From: Rutidosis leptorrhynchoides
Taxonomy: Eukaryota > Streptophyta > Magnoliopsida > Asterales > Asteraceae
Length of the DNA: 64,000 bases
Reading direction: 5' to 3'
Assembly: GCF_046630445.1 (NCBI RefSeq)
Contig: NC_092335.1
Location: 3,532,001-3,596,000 of the forward strand
Shown here: piece by piece, positions 1-11,075 of the stretch
Position numbering within the stretch: position 1 is the first letter of the stretch
How the letters are laid out: the number at the start of each line of letters is the position of its first letter
Notes under the pieces: model-generated
The model's database searches: none
What the model saw: only the letters and a program-made list of their open reading frames with translations
Told to the model about the DNA's origin: nothing
Translations under genes and position numbers: made by a program

Positions 1-533
1 GATATTCTATATGCATCTTGTTAATGTCGGTTACCAGGTGTTCACCATATGAATGATTTTTATCTCTATGTATGGGATGTATATTGAAATATGAAATCTT
101 GTGATCTATTATTACGATTTGATAAATATATAGGTTAAACCTATAACTCACCAACATTTTTATTGACGTTTAAAGCATGTTTATTCTCAGGTGATTATTA
201 TGTGCTTCCCCTGTTGCATGCTAAAATATGGACAAGATTTGGTGTCAGCATGTTTGTATAATATTGTTTAAAACTGCATTCGAGATTTACTTTGTTGTAA
301 CATATTAATTTTGTAAACCAATATGTATTGGTAGTGTGTAAGTGTGATATTTTTAGATTATCATTTCTGGATAATCTAGGTGGAGTCCTTTTAACCTTGT
401 CGATAAAATAAAGGTTATGGTTTGTTTTAAAAACGAATGCAGTCTTTGAAAAACGTCTCATATAGAGGTCAAAACCTCGCAACAAAATCAATTAATATGG
501 AACATTTATAATCAATATGAACGGGACATTTTA
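1..533 (+). repeat. E1 5' LTR, 3' portion
   Basis: This matches 34519-35053, the end of the E1 3' LTR, and the reverse complement of the left part of each E2 LTR. It ends CATTTTA where the 3' LTR ends CATTTCA, one substitution in the terminal CA context. It is followed at 536 by the primer-binding site. A GAGGT/ACCTC hairpin lies at 465-478. The conserved LTR stem-loop near 150-170 is damaged here (TATTG instead of TGTTG). Confidence 0.92.
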
Positions 534-535
534 GT

Positions 536-547
536 TGGTATCCGAGC
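536..547 (+). other. E1 primer-binding site (tRNA-iMet)
   Basis: TGGTATCCGAGC is 11 of 12 identical to the complement of the plant initiator tRNA-Met 3' end and sits two bases after the LTR. It marks the start of the internal region. Confidence 0.88.
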
Positions 548-605
548 GTTGGTCTTAGAGAACCAGAAATTTGCATTAGTGTGTCTTATCGAGTTTGTTA
601 GGATA

Positions 606-617
606 CATTAGTGAGTC
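606..617 (+). promoter_or_regulatory. Candidate 5' splice donor in E1 leader
   Basis: CATTAGTGAGTC contains GTGAGT, a good plant donor match, starting at 611. The same motif follows the primer site in E2 (12981-12990, - strand), E5 (55441-55452) and E6 (46222-46233). In E3 it reads GTAAGT (30093-30103, - strand), the other allowed purine. Use as a splice site is inferred. Confidence 0.4.
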
Positions 618-741
618 TGGACTTCGACCGTGTTTTCTTTAAAAACGATTGCTTAACACTTTTGTTGGAAACTATATATTATTAACATGTAAAAATTATG
701 TGATATATTAACCTCTTATTGTGTTTGATATTGTGTGATAG

Positions 742-1350
742 ATGTCTACCTCTAGTACAAATCCCATCGACTCACCTAATAATAATGAAGAGTCGAATAT
801 ATTTTGGGAAGATTCACAAATTCCCGAAGAGGATGAATCAGAAGAGGAGGAACCGGAAGAGGAGGAACCGGAAGAAGAGGAACCGGAAGAAGAAGAGGTT
901 CCGGAGGAAGAAATATTGATACCTACAGTAAATCGATTAAATAAAAGAAAATCCTCAACCAACGGACCAAAGTTAGTAATGATCAATGGTGTTTCTGCCG
1001 AGGAAGCAAAGTATTGGGAAGATTACCAATTTTCCGATGAATCGGATCCCGATGAGGATTCCGATGATGTTATAGAAATTACCTCGACCCAATTTAATAA
1101 AGCAAAAGAAAATAATAAGGGAAAATGTATAAAAATAGAGAAACCTGATTCTGACCCCGATGAACTTTATATGTATCGGCAACATCCATATTTCCTAAAT
1201 TGTAACAATAACCCGGGAACCTCTAAACCACCAGGTTTTTCTAAACCATTGTGGAAAACGACGGCTCGTATTAGAAGAACACCATATATCCCTAGAAAAT
1301 TAGGAAAACGAACCAAGTCCGAAGAAGAAGAAACCAGTGATTCAGATTAG
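742..1350 (+). CDS. Acidic accessory protein of E1 (202 aa)
   Basis: I do not recognise a family. The protein is dominated by Glu, Asp and Ser. Residues about 28-55 are a run of PEEEE-like repeats, residues about 98-115 are a second Asp/Ser-rich stretch, and this is followed at once by VIEIT, which fits a SUMO-interaction motif (hydrophobic-hydrophobic-x-hydrophobic beside acidic and serine residues). The C-terminal half is basic and proline-containing and ends in another Glu/Ser/Asp tail. E2 carries a homologue of 204 residues in the same place (12240-12854), roughly three quarters identical by eye. The start codon directly follows an acceptor-like TGATAG in both copies, so expression from a spliced RNA is possible. 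There is no signal peptide or membrane segment. The frame is undamaged although the downstream gag-pol of E1 is broken. Function unknown. Confidence 0.72.
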   Translation: MSTSSTNPIDSPNNNEESNIFWEDSQIPEEDESEEEEPEEEEPEEEEPEEEEVPEEEILIPTVNRLNKRKSSTNGPKLVMINGVSAEEAKYWEDYQFSDESDPDEDSDDVIEITSTQFNKAKENNKGKCIKIEKPDSDPDELYMYRQHPYFLNCNNNPGTSKPPGFSKPLWKTTARIRRTPYIPRKLGKRTKSEEEETSDSD

Positions 1351-1470
1351 AGGGTTGTAATCATGTTGTGTATTATATGTATTGTAGTGTGCTTGTACTT
1401 TTATGTTCTATGTAAAAATTGCTTGTATTGTTTCTTAATTATTTTTTTTACGAATCTAATCCTTGTCTGT

Positions 1471-1477
1471 TTTACAG
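1471..1477 (+). promoter_or_regulatory. Candidate 3' splice acceptor upstream of E1 F-box ORF
   Basis: TTTACAG follows a T-rich tract (1431-1475) and lies 13 bases before the ATG at 1491. E2 has the same arrangement (CAG complement at 12115-12117, ATG at 12100). A strong acceptor match kept in two copies suggests a spliced subgenomic mRNA. This is inferred. Confidence 0.42.
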
Positions 1478-1490
1478 TATAAAAAACAAA

Positions 1491-2183
1491 ATGGACGTTA
1501 AGGGTAGACAACTAAATATTTTAGAAGACCTACCAGAGGATATGATTGAGGAAATCTTGTCTAGAGTCGGTCAGAATTCATCAGCACATTTAGTTATGGT
1601 GAAATTAACTTGTCAAACATTTGAAAGACTTTCCAGAAATGCCTTAGTTTATAAAAGGCTTTCCGTTGATAGGTGGGGTATATCACATTGGGGAGACCGT
1701 AAGTTACGCCGTGTTTTCTTTAAAGCGTTAAATGCGGGGAACCCAAATGCAATTTTACGCTATGGTTTAAGAACCTATTTTGACTCAACATATCCCAACA
1801 TAGGATTTCGTGAGTTAGAAAGAGCTTCTAACATGCAACATAAAGAAGCATGTTATGCTTACGGGTTAGTGATGATCGCTTCTTACCAAAATGAGAAAAA
1901 GAACATCGGATTACAACTTTTAAATAAAACCTTCCCACAAGTGACGGATTCAGTAGTTGGGGTAAGAAACAAGGTTTTTAGATTATTACGGGGCTGTTGG
2001 ACATTACGAAACCCTCGTCCTTTTGACGACATTACAACATGCTGCCTAGCCAATGGTCATAACGGTTACTTTCCACAAGACCAAGGATGGGAAGTCTTCT
2101 TAGTAAAACCAGAATGCATGACTTGTTTCTGGACTTATAAATTACGTATCTTTATTTCTTTTGCTGAACAACTTGCATATTAA
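1491..2183 (+). CDS. F-box accessory protein of E1
   Basis: Residues about 9-45 (LPEDMIEEILSRVGQNSSAH and following) read as an F-box, the domain that binds SKP1 in SCF ubiquitin ligases. The rest resembles plant F-box proteins of the At2g35280/At1g67623 type: a helical region with GNPNA, then an ACYAYGLVM segment that looks like a Sel1-type helical repeat, and a C-terminal CMTC pair. I start at 1491 because the E2 homologue starts at the equivalent Met. The frame is open upstream to 1419, but that stretch is the T-rich acceptor region. The protein differs from the E2 copy at about 52 of 225 aligned residues (77% identity). It lies between the acidic ORF and gag, on the same strand as gag-pol. 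A role as an SCF substrate adaptor is inferred from the family; the target is unknown. Confidence 0.75.
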   Translation: MDVKGRQLNILEDLPEDMIEEILSRVGQNSSAHLVMVKLTCQTFERLSRNALVYKRLSVDRWGISHWGDRKLRRVFFKALNAGNPNAILRYGLRTYFDSTYPNIGFRELERASNMQHKEACYAYGLVMIASYQNEKKNIGLQLLNKTFPQVTDSVVGVRNKVFRLLRGCWTLRNPRPFDDITTCCLANGHNGYFPQDQGWEVFLVKPECMTCFWTYKLRIFISFAEQLAY

Positions 2184-2521
2184 CTAGAATTGCCTTTATA
2201 ACTGCCGAGTAGCAAAGTTATTATGTGTTATATTTCATCCTATATGTATAATAGTGGTATTGTAAGTTTGTAAAATTTTGTATAAAGTTTGAATGAGAAA
2301 TATTATTGTAATAAGTTTTTCATATAGAAGCGTAGTAGTTGAGTTGTATAGTAGCTAGTAAGTATGAACTTAACGGGTAGGTACTACCCGAATTAAAACT
2401 ATAAAATGCTAATATGAAGAAAAAGCTTTTATAAATAAGTTCATATAATGCTACGAAATACTATTGACTACTCCTAAATTCTATATGATTAACTCAATTC
2501 TTTTGGCTATTTTTGAAGGAA
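2184..2521 (+). other. E1 spacer between F-box ORF and gag, with PPT-like hairpin
   Basis: No ORF was seen. At 2374-2390 the palindrome CGGGTAGGTACTACCCG repeats the AACGGGTAGGTAC motif that precedes the 3' LTR at about 20185-20198. E2 has the same spacer (11076-11416, hairpin at 11208-11224). The gag ATG follows a TTTTGAAG that could act as an acceptor. Confidence 0.6.
2374..2390 (+). promoter_or_regulatory. Internal PPT-like hairpin (E1)
   Basis: This is a perfect 7-bp inverted repeat, CGGGTAG/CTACCCG, with a GTA loop. Its left part duplicates the motif next to the 3' PPT. Possible roles are second plus-strand priming or an RNA signal before gag; neither is demonstrated. Confidence 0.4.
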
Positions 2522-3239
2522 ATGGCACCGACGACTCGTCAGAACTTGAACATGAGTGAGGAAGATTTTCGTGTTTTCCTTGCTGCGAACATAGCCGCAG
2601 TACAGGCTGTAATGCAAAATAACAATAACTCTGGATCTAGCAGTGGAATTAATTCCACAAGAAATCGTGTAGGATGCTCCTACAAAGAATTCACTGCATG
2701 GAAACCTTTGGAATTTGATGGAACCGAAGGACCAATTGGATTGAAACGGTGGACCGAGAAAGTCGAATCGGTGTTTGCCATAAGTAAGTGTACTGAAGAG
2801 AACAAAGTTAAGTATGCTACGCATACCTTCACAGGTACTGCGTTAACATGGTGGAACACCTATCTTGAACAGGTAGGACAAAATGCTGCTTACGCACTAC
2901 CATGGTCGGCATTCAAGCAATTGATGAACGAGCAGTACCGTCCTAGAAATAAAGTCAATAAGCTCAAGGTAGAACTTAGGAAGTTACGAACACAAGGGTT
3001 CGACATTACTACATATGAATGACGATTCACAGAGTTGTGCCTATTGTGTACGGGAGCGTTCAAAGATGAAGAAGAGAAGATCGACGTGTTTGTAAAAGGG
3101 TTACCAGTAAGGATTCAAGAAGATGTGAGTTCACACGAGCCCGCTTCCATACAAAAGGCAAGTCGAATGGCTCATAAACTCATAAATCAAATTGAGGGAA
3201 GAATTAAAGAGCAGGCGGCCGAAGAAGCCAACACGAAAT
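2522..3239 (+). pseudogene. E1 gag, 5' part, broken by stop and E2 insertion
   Basis: This is the Ty3/gypsy gag (retrotransposon gag fold) starting MAPTTRQN at the ATG at 2522; the TTG at 2513 is not needed. Recognisable core sequence includes [30 protein letters not shown] and TWWNTYLEQ. An in-frame TGA at 3020-3022 interrupts the conserved segment just before RFTELC. The same frame then runs on to 3239, where E2 is inserted; the GAAAT at 3235-3239 is the left target duplication. Gag resumes at 16322. Just across the join, 16321-16323 would read TAA where E2 has CAA. The product would be the capsid-like structural protein, but this copy is dead. Confidence 0.9.
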
Positions 3240-6200
3240 TGAAATGTCCCGTTCTTATTGATTAAAAACGTTCCATATTAATTGATTTCGTTGCGAGGTT
3301 TTGACCTCTATATGAGACGTTTTTCAAAGACTGCATTCATTTTTAAAACAAACCATAACCTTTATTTCATAAATAAAGGTTTAAAAAGCTTTACGTAGAT
3401 TATCAAATAATGATAATCTAAAATATCCTGTTTACACACGACCATTACATAATGGTTTACAATACAAATATGCTACATCGAAATCAGTTTCTTGAATGCA
3501 GTTTTTACACAATATCATACAAACATGGACTCCAAATCTTGTCCTTATTTAAGTATGCGACAGCGGAAGCTCTTAATAATCACCTGAGAATAAACATGCT
3601 TAAAACGTCAACAAAAATGTTGGTGAGTTATAGGTTTAACCTATATATATCAAATCGTAACAATAGACCACAAGATTTCATATTTCAATACACATCCCAT
3701 ACATAGAGATAAAAATCATTCATATGGTGAACACCTGGTAACCGACAATAACAAGATGCATATATAAGAATATCCCCATCATTCCGGGACACCCTTCGGA
3801 TATGATATAAATTTCGAAGTACTAAAGCATCCGGTACTTTGGATGGGGTTTGTTAGGCCCAATAGATCTATCTTTAGGATTCGCGTCAATTAGGGTGTCT
3901 GTTCCCTAATTCTTAGATTACCAGACTTAATAAAAAGGGGCATATTCGATTTCGATAATTCAACCATAGAATGTAGTTTCACGTACTTGTGTCTATTTTG
4001 TAAATCATTTATAAAACCTGCATGTATTCTCATCCCAAAAATATTAGATTTTAAAAGTGGGACTATAACTCACTTTCACAGATTTTTACTTCGTCGGGAA
4101 GTAAGACTTGGCCACTGGTTGATTCACGAACCTATAACAATATATACATATATATCAAAGTATGTTCAAAATATATTTACAACACTTTTAATATATTTTG
4201 ATGTTTTAAGTTTATTAAGTCAGCTGTCCTCGTTAGTAACCTACAACTAGTTGTCCACAGTTAGATGTACAGAAATAAATCGATAAATATTATCTTGAAT
4301 CAATCCACGACCCAGTGTATACGCATCTCAGTATTGATCACAACTCAAACTATATATATTTTGGAATCAACCTCAACCCTGTATAGCTAACTCCAACATT
4401 CACATATAGAGTGTCTATGGTTGTTCCGAAATATATATAGATGTGTCGACATGATAGGTCGAAACATTGTATACGTGTCTATGGTATCTCAAGATTACAT
4501 AATATATAATACAAGTTGATTAAGTTATGGTTGGAATAGATTTGTTACCAATTTTCACGTAGCTAAAATGAGAAAAATTATCCAATCTTGTTTTACCCAT
4601 AACTTCTTCATTTTAAATCCGTTTTGAGTGAATCAAATTGCTATGGTTTCATATTGAACTCTATTTTATGAATATAAACAAAAAAAGTATAGGTTTCTAG
4701 TCGGAAAAATAAGTTACAAGTCGTTTTTGTAAAGGTAGTCATTTCAGTCGAAAGAACGACGTCTAGATGACCATTTTAGAAAACATACTTCCACTTTGAG
4801 TTTAACCATAATTTTTGGATATAGTTTCATGTTCATAATAAAAATCATTTTCTCAGAATAAAAACTTTTAAATCAAAGTTTATCATAGTTTTTAATTAAC
4901 TAACCCAAAACAGCCCGCGGTGTTACTACGACGGCGTAAATCCGGTTTTACGGTGTTTTTCGTGTTTCCAGGTTTTAAATCATTAAGTTAGCATATCATA
5001 TAGATATAGAACATGTGTTTAGTTGATTTTAAAAGTCATGTTAGAAGGATTAACTTTTGTTTGCGAGCAAGTTTAGAATTAACTAAACTATGTTCTAGTG
5101 ATTACAAGTTTAAACCTTCGAATAAGATAGCTTTATATGTATGAATTGAATGATGTTATGAACATCATTACTACCTTAAGTTCCTTGGATGAACCTACTG
5201 GAAAAGAGAAAAATGGATCTAGCTTCAATGGATCCTTGGATGGCTCAAAGTTCTTGAAGCAAAATCATGACACGAAAACAAGTTCAAGTAAGATCATCAC
5301 TTGAAATAAGATTGTTATAGTTATAGAAATTGAACCAAAGTTTGAATATGATTATTACCTTGTATTAGAATGATAACCTACTGTAAGAAACAAAGATTTC
5401 TTGAGGTTGGATGATCACCTTACAAGATTGGAAGTGAGCTAGCAAACTTGAAAGTATTCTTGATTTTATGAAACTAGAACTTTTGGAATTTATGAAGAAC
5501 ACTTAGAACTTGAAGATAGAACTTGAGAGAGTTCAATTAGATGAAGAAAATTGAAGAATGAAAGTGTTTGTAGGTTTTTTTGGTCGTTGGTGTATGGATT
5601 AGATATAAAGGATATGTAATTTTGTTTTCATGTAAATAAGTCATGAATGATTACTCATATTTTTGTAATCTTATGAGATATTTCATGCTAGTTGCCAAAT
5701 GATGGTTCCCACATGTGTTAGGTGACTCACATGGGCTGCTAAGAGCTGATCATTGGAGTGTATATACCAATAGTACATACATCTAAAAGCTGTGTATTGT
5801 ACGAGTACGAATACGGGTGCATACGAGTAGAATTGTTGATGAAACTGAACGAGAATGTAATTGTAAGCATTTTTGTTAAGTAGAAGTATTTTGATAAGTG
5901 TATTGAAGTCTTTCAAAAGTGTATAAATACATATTAAAACACTACATGTATATACATTTTAACTGAGTCGTTAAGTCATCGTTAGTCGTTACATGTAAGT
6001 GTTGTTTTGAAACCTTTAGGTTAACGATCTTGTTAAATGTTGTTAACCCAATGTTTATAATATCAAAAGAGATTTTAAATTATTATATTATCATGATATT
6101 ATGATGTACGAATATCTCTTAATATGATATATATACATTAAATGTCGTTACAACGATAAACGTTACATATATGTCTCGTTTCAAAATCATTAAGTTAGTA

Positions 6201-6492
6201 GTCTTGTTTTTACATATGTAGTTCATTGTTAATATAATTAATGATATGTTTACTTATCATAATATCATGTTAACTATATATATAACCATATATATGTCAT
6301 CATATAGTTTTTTTACAAGTTTTAACGTTCGTGAATCACCGGTCAACTTGGGTGGTCAATTGTCTATATGAAACCTATTTTAATTAATCAAGTCTTAACA
6401 AGTTTGATTGCTTAACATGTTGGAAACATTTAATCATGTAAACATCAATCTCAATTAATATATATAAACATGGAAAAGTTCGGGTCACTACA
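3240..6492 (-). repeat. E2 3' LTR
   Basis: 3253 bp, essentially identical to 13064-16316. Read on the - strand it begins TGTAGTGACCCG directly after the PPT and ends GGGACATTTCA. The LTR stem-loop CAACA/TGTTG lies at 3609-3622. Short frames inside it occur identically in both LTRs, lie mostly antisense to the element and are not considered genes. Confidence 0.95.
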
Positions 6493-6528
6493 GTACCTAC
6501 CCGTTAAATAAATTTCGTCCCGAAATTT
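6493..6528 (-). other. E2 polypurine tract region and palindrome
   Basis: On the - strand the gag-pol stop is followed by the palindrome AAATTTCGGGACGAAATTT (6510-6528) and then TTTAACGGGTAGGTAC directly against the LTR. Plus-strand priming would occur here. The gag-pol stop codon (6528-6530) overlaps the palindrome by one base. Confidence 0.75.
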
Positions 6529-9500
6529 TAAGCTGTTGAAGGTGTTGACGAATCTTCTGGAAATAGGTGCGGGTATTTCTTCTTCATCTGATCTTCACGC
6601 TCCCAGGTGAACTCGGGTCCTCTACGAGCATTCCATCGAACCTTAACAATTGGTATCTTGTTTTGCTTAAGTCTTTTAACCTCACGATCCATTATTTCGA
6701 CGGGTTCTTCGATGAATTGGAGTTTTTCGTTGATTTGGATTTCATCTAACGGAATAGTGAGATCTTCTTTAGCAAAACATTTCTTCAAATTCGAGACGTG
6801 GAAAGTGTTATGTACAGCCGCGAGTTGTTGAGGTAACTCAAGTCGGTAAGCTACTGGTCCGACACGATCAATAATCTTGAATGGTCCAATATACCTTGGA
6901 TTTAATTTCCCTCGTTTACCAAATCGAACAACGCCTTTCCAAGGTGAAACTTTAAGCATGACCATCTCTCCAATTTCAAATTCTATATCTTTTCTTTTAA
7001 TGTCAGCGTAGCTCTTTTGTCGGCTTTGGGCGGTTTTCAACCGTTGTTGAATTTGGATGATCTTCTCGGTAGTTTCTTGTATAATCTCCGGACCCGTAAT
7101 CTGTCTATCCCCCACCTCACTCCAACAAATCGGAGACCTGCACTTTCTACCATAAAGTGCTTCAAACGGCGCCATCTCAATGCTTGAATGGTAGCTGTTG
7201 TTGTAGGAAAATTCTGCTAACGGTAGATGTCGATCCCAACTGTTTCCGAAATCAATAACACATGCTCGTAGCATGTCTTCAAGCGTTTGTATCGTCCTTT
7301 CGCTCTGCCCATCAGTTTGTGGATGATAGGCAGTACTCATGTCTAGACGAGTTCCTAATGCTTGCTGTAATGTCTGCCAGAATCTTGAAATAAATCTGCC
7401 ATCCCTATCAGAGATAATAGAGATTGGTATTCCATGTCTGGAGACGACTTCCTTCAAATACAGTCGTGCTAACTTCTCCATCTTGTCATCTTCTCTTATT
7501 GGTAGGAAGTGTGCTGATTTGGTGAGACGATCAACTATTACCCAAATAGTATCAAAACCACTTGCAGTCCTTGGCAATTTAGTGATGAAATCCATGGTAA
7601 TGTTTTCCCATTTCCATTCCGGGATTTCGGGTTGTTGAAGTAGACCTGATGGTTTCTGATGCTCAGCTTTGACCTTAGAACACGTCAAACATTCTCCTAC
7701 GTATTTAGCAACATCGGCTTTCATACCCGGCCACCAAAAATGTTTCTTGAGATCCTTGTACATCTTCCCCGTTCCAGGATGTATTGAGTATCTGGTTTTA
7801 TGAGCTTCTCTAAGTACCATTTCTCTCATATCTCCAAATTTTGGTACCCAAATCCTTTCAGCCCTATACCGGGTTCCGTCTTCCCGAATATTAAGATGCT
7901 TCTCCGATCCTTTGGGTATTTCATCCTTTAAATTTCCCTCTTTTAAAACTCCTTGTTGCGCCTCCTTTATTTGAGTAGTAATGTTATTATGAATCATTAT
8001 ATTCATAGATTTTACTCGAATGGGTTCTCTGTCCTTCCTGCTCAAGGCATCGGCTACCACATTTGCCTTCCCCGGGTGGTAACGAATCTCAAAGTCGTAA
8101 TCATTCAATAATTCAATCCACCTACGCTGCCTCATATTCAGTTGTTTCTGATTAAATATGTGTTGAAGACTTTTGTGGTCGGTATATATAATACTTTTGA
8201 CCCCATATAAGTAGTGCCTCCAAGTCTTTAATGCAAAAACAACCGCGCCTAATTCCAAATCATGCGTCGTATAATTTTGTTCGTGAATCTTCAATTGTCT
8301 AGACGCATAAGCAATCACCTTCGTTCGTTGCATTAATACACAACCGAGACCTTGCTTTGATGCGTCACAATAAATCACAAAATCATCATTCCCTTCAGGC
8401 AATGACAATATAGGTGCCGTAGTTAGCTTTTTCTTCAATAACTGAAATGCTTTCTCTTGTTCATCATTCCATTCAAATTTCTTCCCTTTATGCGTTAATG
8501 CAGTCAAGGGTTTTGCTATTCTGGAAAAGTCTTGGATGAACCTTCTGTAGTAACCAGCTAGTCCTAAAAACTGGCGTATGTGTTTCGGAGTTTTCGGGGT
8601 TTCCCACTTTTCAACAGTTTCTATCTTTGCCGGATCCACCTTAATACCTTCTTTGTTCACTATGTGACCGAGGAATTGAACTTCTTCCAACCAAAACGCA
8701 CACTTTGAAAACTTAGCGTACAATTCTTCCTTCCTCAATACTTCTAACACCTTTCTCAAATGTTCACCGTGTTCTTGGTCATTCTTTGAGTAAATAAGTA
8801 TGTCATCAATGAAAACAATGACAAACTTGTCAAGGTATGGTCCACACACTCGGTTCATAAGGTCCATGAACACAGCTGGTGCATTAGTTAAACCAAACGG
8901 CATGACCATAAACTCGTAATGACCGTAACGTGTTCTGAAAGCAGTCTTTGGAATATCATCTTCTTTCACCCGCATTTGATGATACCCGGAACGTAAGTCA
9001 ATCTTTGAATAAACAGACGAGCCTTGTAGTTGATCAAATAAGTCGTTGATTCTCGGTAGTGGGTAGCGGTTCTTGATGGTAAGTTTGTTCAACTCTCGGT
9101 AGTCGATACACAACCTGAATGTACCATCTTTCTTCTTGACAAACAAAACAGGAGCTCCCCACGGTGATGTGCTTGGTCGAATGAAACCACGCTCTAAAAG
9201 TTCTTGTAATTGGCTTTGCAGTTCTTTCATCTCGCTGGGTGCGAGTCTGTAAGGAGCACGAGCTATTGGTGCAGCTCCTGGTACAAGATCTATTTGAAAT
9301 TCAACGGATCGATGTGGGGGTAATCCCGGTAATTCTTTCGGAAATACATCGGGAAATTCTTTTGCAATGGGAACATCATTGATGCTCTTTTCTTCAGTTT
9401 GTACTTTCTCGACGTGTGCTAGAACAGCATAGCAACCTTTTCTTATTAGTTTTTGTGCCTTCAAATTACTAATAAGATGTAGCTTCGTGTTGCCCTTTTC

Positions 9501-11075
9501 TCCGTACACCATTAAGGGTTTTCCTTTTTCTCGTATAATGCGAATTGCATTTTTGTAACAAACGATCTCCGCTTTCACTTCTTTCAACCAGTCCATACCG
9601 ATTATCACATCAAAACTCCCCAACTCTACTGGTATCAAATCAATCTTAAATGTTTCGCTAACCAGTTTAATTTCTCGATTCCGACATATATTATCTGCTG
9701 AAATTAATTTACCATTTGCTAATTCGAGTAAAAATTTACTATCCAAAGGCGTCAATGGACAACTTAATTTAGCACAAAAATCTCTACTCATATAGCTTCT
9801 ATCCGCACCCGAATCAAATAAAACGTAAGCAGATTTATTGTCAATAAGAAACGTACCCGTAACAAGCTCCGGGTCTTCCTGTGCCTCTACCGCATTAATA
9901 TTGAAAACTCTTCCACGGCCTTGTCCATTCGTGTTCTCCTGGTTCGGGCAATTTCTAATAATGTGGCCTGGTTTTCCACATTTATAACAAACTACATTGG
10001 CATAACTTGCTCCGACACTACTTGCTCCGCCATTACTCGTTCCGACACCATTTGTTCCTTTCGTTCTATTAACCCCTGGTCCGTAGACCTCACACTTCGC
10101 CGCGCTATGACCATTTCTTTTACACTTGTTGCAAAATTTGGTGCAGAACCCCGAGTGATTCTTTTCACACCTTTGGCATAGTTGCTTCTGATTGTTGTTG
10201 TTGTTGCGGTTATTATTGTTGTTGGGATGATTGTTGTAGTTGCTGTTGTTGTTGTTGTTGTTGTTGTTGGGCCGTTTGTTGTAGTTGCGATTGATGTTGC
10301 GATTGTTGGGATAATTGTTGCGATTATTGTTGTAATTGCTGTTGTTGTTGTATTGGTGATTCTTATCACCGTTTTCCTCCCACTTTCTTTTGACTTGCTT
10401 CACATTGGCCTCTTCAGCAGTCTGTTCTTTAATTCTTTCTTCAATCTGGTTCACTAGTTTGTGAGCCATTCTACATGCCTGTTGTATGGAGGCGGGCTCG
10501 TGTGAACTTATATCTTCTTGGATTCTTTCCGGTAATCCTTTCACAAACGCGTCGATCTTCTCTTCCTCATCTTCGAATGCTCCCGGACACAATAGGCACA
10601 ATTCTGTGAAACCTTGGGTTCGTAACCCTCTAAGTTCTGTCTTGAGCTTATTGACCTCGGTTCTGGGACGGTACTTCTCGTTCATCAAGTGCTTGAATGC
10701 TGACCACGGTAGTGCGTACGCATCATCTTGTCCCACTTGCTCTAGATAGGTATTCCACCATGTTAACGCAGAACCTGTGAAGGTATGCGTAGCGTACTTC
10801 ACTTTGTCCTCTTCAGTACACTTACTTATGGCAAACACCGATTCAACCTTCTCGGTCCACCGTTTCAATCCGATCGGTCCTTCGGTTCCATCAAATTCCA
10901 AAGGTTTGCAGGCAGTGAATTCTTTGTAGGTGCATCCTACACGATTTCCTGTACTGCTAGATCCAAGGTTATTGTTGGTATGTAGCGCAGCCTGTACTGC
11001 GGCTATGTTTGAAGCTAGAAAAGTACGGAATTCCTCTTCATTCATATTCACGGTGTGTCGAGTAGTCGGTGCCAT
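6528..11075 (-). CDS. E2 gag-pol polyprotein with chromodomain (intact)
   Basis: A single frame of about 1515 residues encodes all replication functions. In order: gag core; an Asn-rich low-complexity linker (about 10180-10370); a Cys/His cluster and a CCHC zinc knuckle ([14 protein letters not shown], about 9945-9990); aspartic protease with DSGADRS (about 9800-9822); reverse transcriptase with FIDD (about 8800-8815); RNase H beginning YCDAS (about 8355-8375); integrase with an HHCC zinc finger (about 7670-7800) and a D,D-35-E core whose acidic residues lie in WVIVDRL, ISDRDG and GQSER; and a C-terminal chromodomain ([11 protein letters not shown]...[14 protein letters not shown], about 6560-6700). 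The chromodomain and RT place it with the Tekay/Del chromoviruses. I prefer the ATG at 11075 (MAPTTRHT) because E1 conserves it; an in-frame ATG at 11111 adds 12 residues. Compared with E1, gag lacks about eight residues just before FTELC. Confidence 0.93.
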   Translation of the reverse strand: MAPTTRHTVNMNEEEFRTFLASNIAAVQAALHTNNNLGSSSTGNRVGCTYKEFTACKPLEFDGTEGPIGLKRWTEKVESVFAISKCTEEDKVKYATHTFTGSALTWWNTYLEQVGQDDAYALPWSAFKHLMNEKYRPRTEVNKLKTELRGLRTQGFTELCLLCPGAFEDEEEKIDAFVKGLPERIQEDISSHEPASIQQACRMAHKLVNQIEERIKEQTAEEANVKQVKRKWEENGDKNHQYNNNSNYNNNRNNYPNNRNINRNYNKRPNNNNNNNNSNYNNHPNNNNNRNNNNNQKQLCQRCEKNHSGFCTKFCNKCKRNGHSAAKCEVYGPGVNRTKGTNGVGTSNGGASSVGASYANVVCYKCGKPGHIIRNCPNQENTNGQGRGRVFNINAVEAQEDPELVTGTFLIDNKSAYVLFDSGADRSYMSRDFCAKLSCPLTPLDSKFLLELANGKLISADNICRNREIKLVSETFKIDLIPVELGSFDVIIGMDWLKEVKAEIVCYKNAIRIIREKGKPLMVYGEKGNTKLHLISNLKAQKLIRKGCYAVLAHVEKVQTEEKSINDVPIAKEFPDVFPKELPGLPPHRSVEFQIDLVPGAAPIARAPYRLAPSEMKELQSQLQELLERGFIRPSTSPWGAPVLFVKKKDGTFRLCIDYRELNKLTIKNRYPLPRINDLFDQLQGSSVYSKIDLRSGYHQMRVKEDDIPKTAFRTRYGHYEFMVMPFGLTNAPAVFMDLMNRVCGPYLDKFVIVFIDDILIYSKNDQEHGEHLRKVLEVLRKEELYAKFSKCAFWLEEVQFLGHIVNKEGIKVDPAKIETVEKWETPKTPKHIRQFLGLAGYYRRFIQDFSRIAKPLTALTHKGKKFEWNDEQEKAFQLLKKKLTTAPILSLPEGNDDFVIYCDASKQGLGCVLMQRTKVIAYASRQLKIHEQNYTTHDLELGAVVFALKTWRHYLYGVKSIIYTDHKSLQHIFNQKQLNMRQRRWIELLNDYDFEIRYHPGKANVVADALSRKDREPIRVKSMNIMIHNNITTQIKEAQQGVLKEGNLKDEIPKGSEKHLNIREDGTRYRAERIWVPKFGDMREMVLREAHKTRYSIHPGTGKMYKDLKKHFWWPGMKADVAKYVGECLTCSKVKAEHQKPSGLLQQPEIPEWKWENITMDFITKLPRTASGFDTIWVIVDRLTKSAHFLPIREDDKMEKLARLYLKEVVSRHGIPISIISDRDGRFISRFWQTLQQALGTRLDMSTAYHPQTDGQSERTIQTLEDMLRACVIDFGNSWDRHLPLAEFSYNNSYHSSIEMAPFEALYGRKCRSPICWSEVGDRQITGPEIIQETTEKIIQIQQRLKTAQSRQKSYADIKRKDIEFEIGEMVMLKVSPWKGVVRFGKRGKLNPRYIGPFKIIDRVGPVAYRLELPQQLAAVHNTFHVSNLKKCFAKEDLTIPLDEIQINEKLQFIEEPVEIMDREVKRLKQNKIPIVKVRWNARRGPEFTWEREDQMKKKYPHLFPEDSSTPSTA

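Noticed and set aside
708..986. Ser/Gly-rich antisense frames opposite the acidic ORFs (also 12589-12888)
   Set aside because: They are the complement of the Glu-repeat codons (GAAGAG/GGAACC) and differ in phase between E1 and E2; the sense ORF has conserved length and motif.
742..2183. Claim that selection preserved the accessory ORFs in dead E1
   Set aside because: E1 gag-pol has about six lesions in 4.6 kb, so one or two would be expected in 1.3 kb; zero is not significant.
3035..3265. Separate gene start at 3035
   Set aside because: Same frame as gag after the TGA at 3020-3022, and its end runs into the E2 LTR; it is gag pseudogene sequence.
3452..4250. Small frames in the E2 LTRs at 3452-3706, 3987-4250, 5683-5916 and their exact copies at 13276, 13811 and 15507
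   Set aside because: Their identity only reflects the near-identical LTRs; most are antisense and lack any recognisable domain.
9992..10457. Thr- and Val-rich frames over the Asn-rich gag linker (also 16312-16927)
   Set aside because: Out-of-frame readings of AAC/GTT triplet repeats; the Asn-rich frame matches gag.
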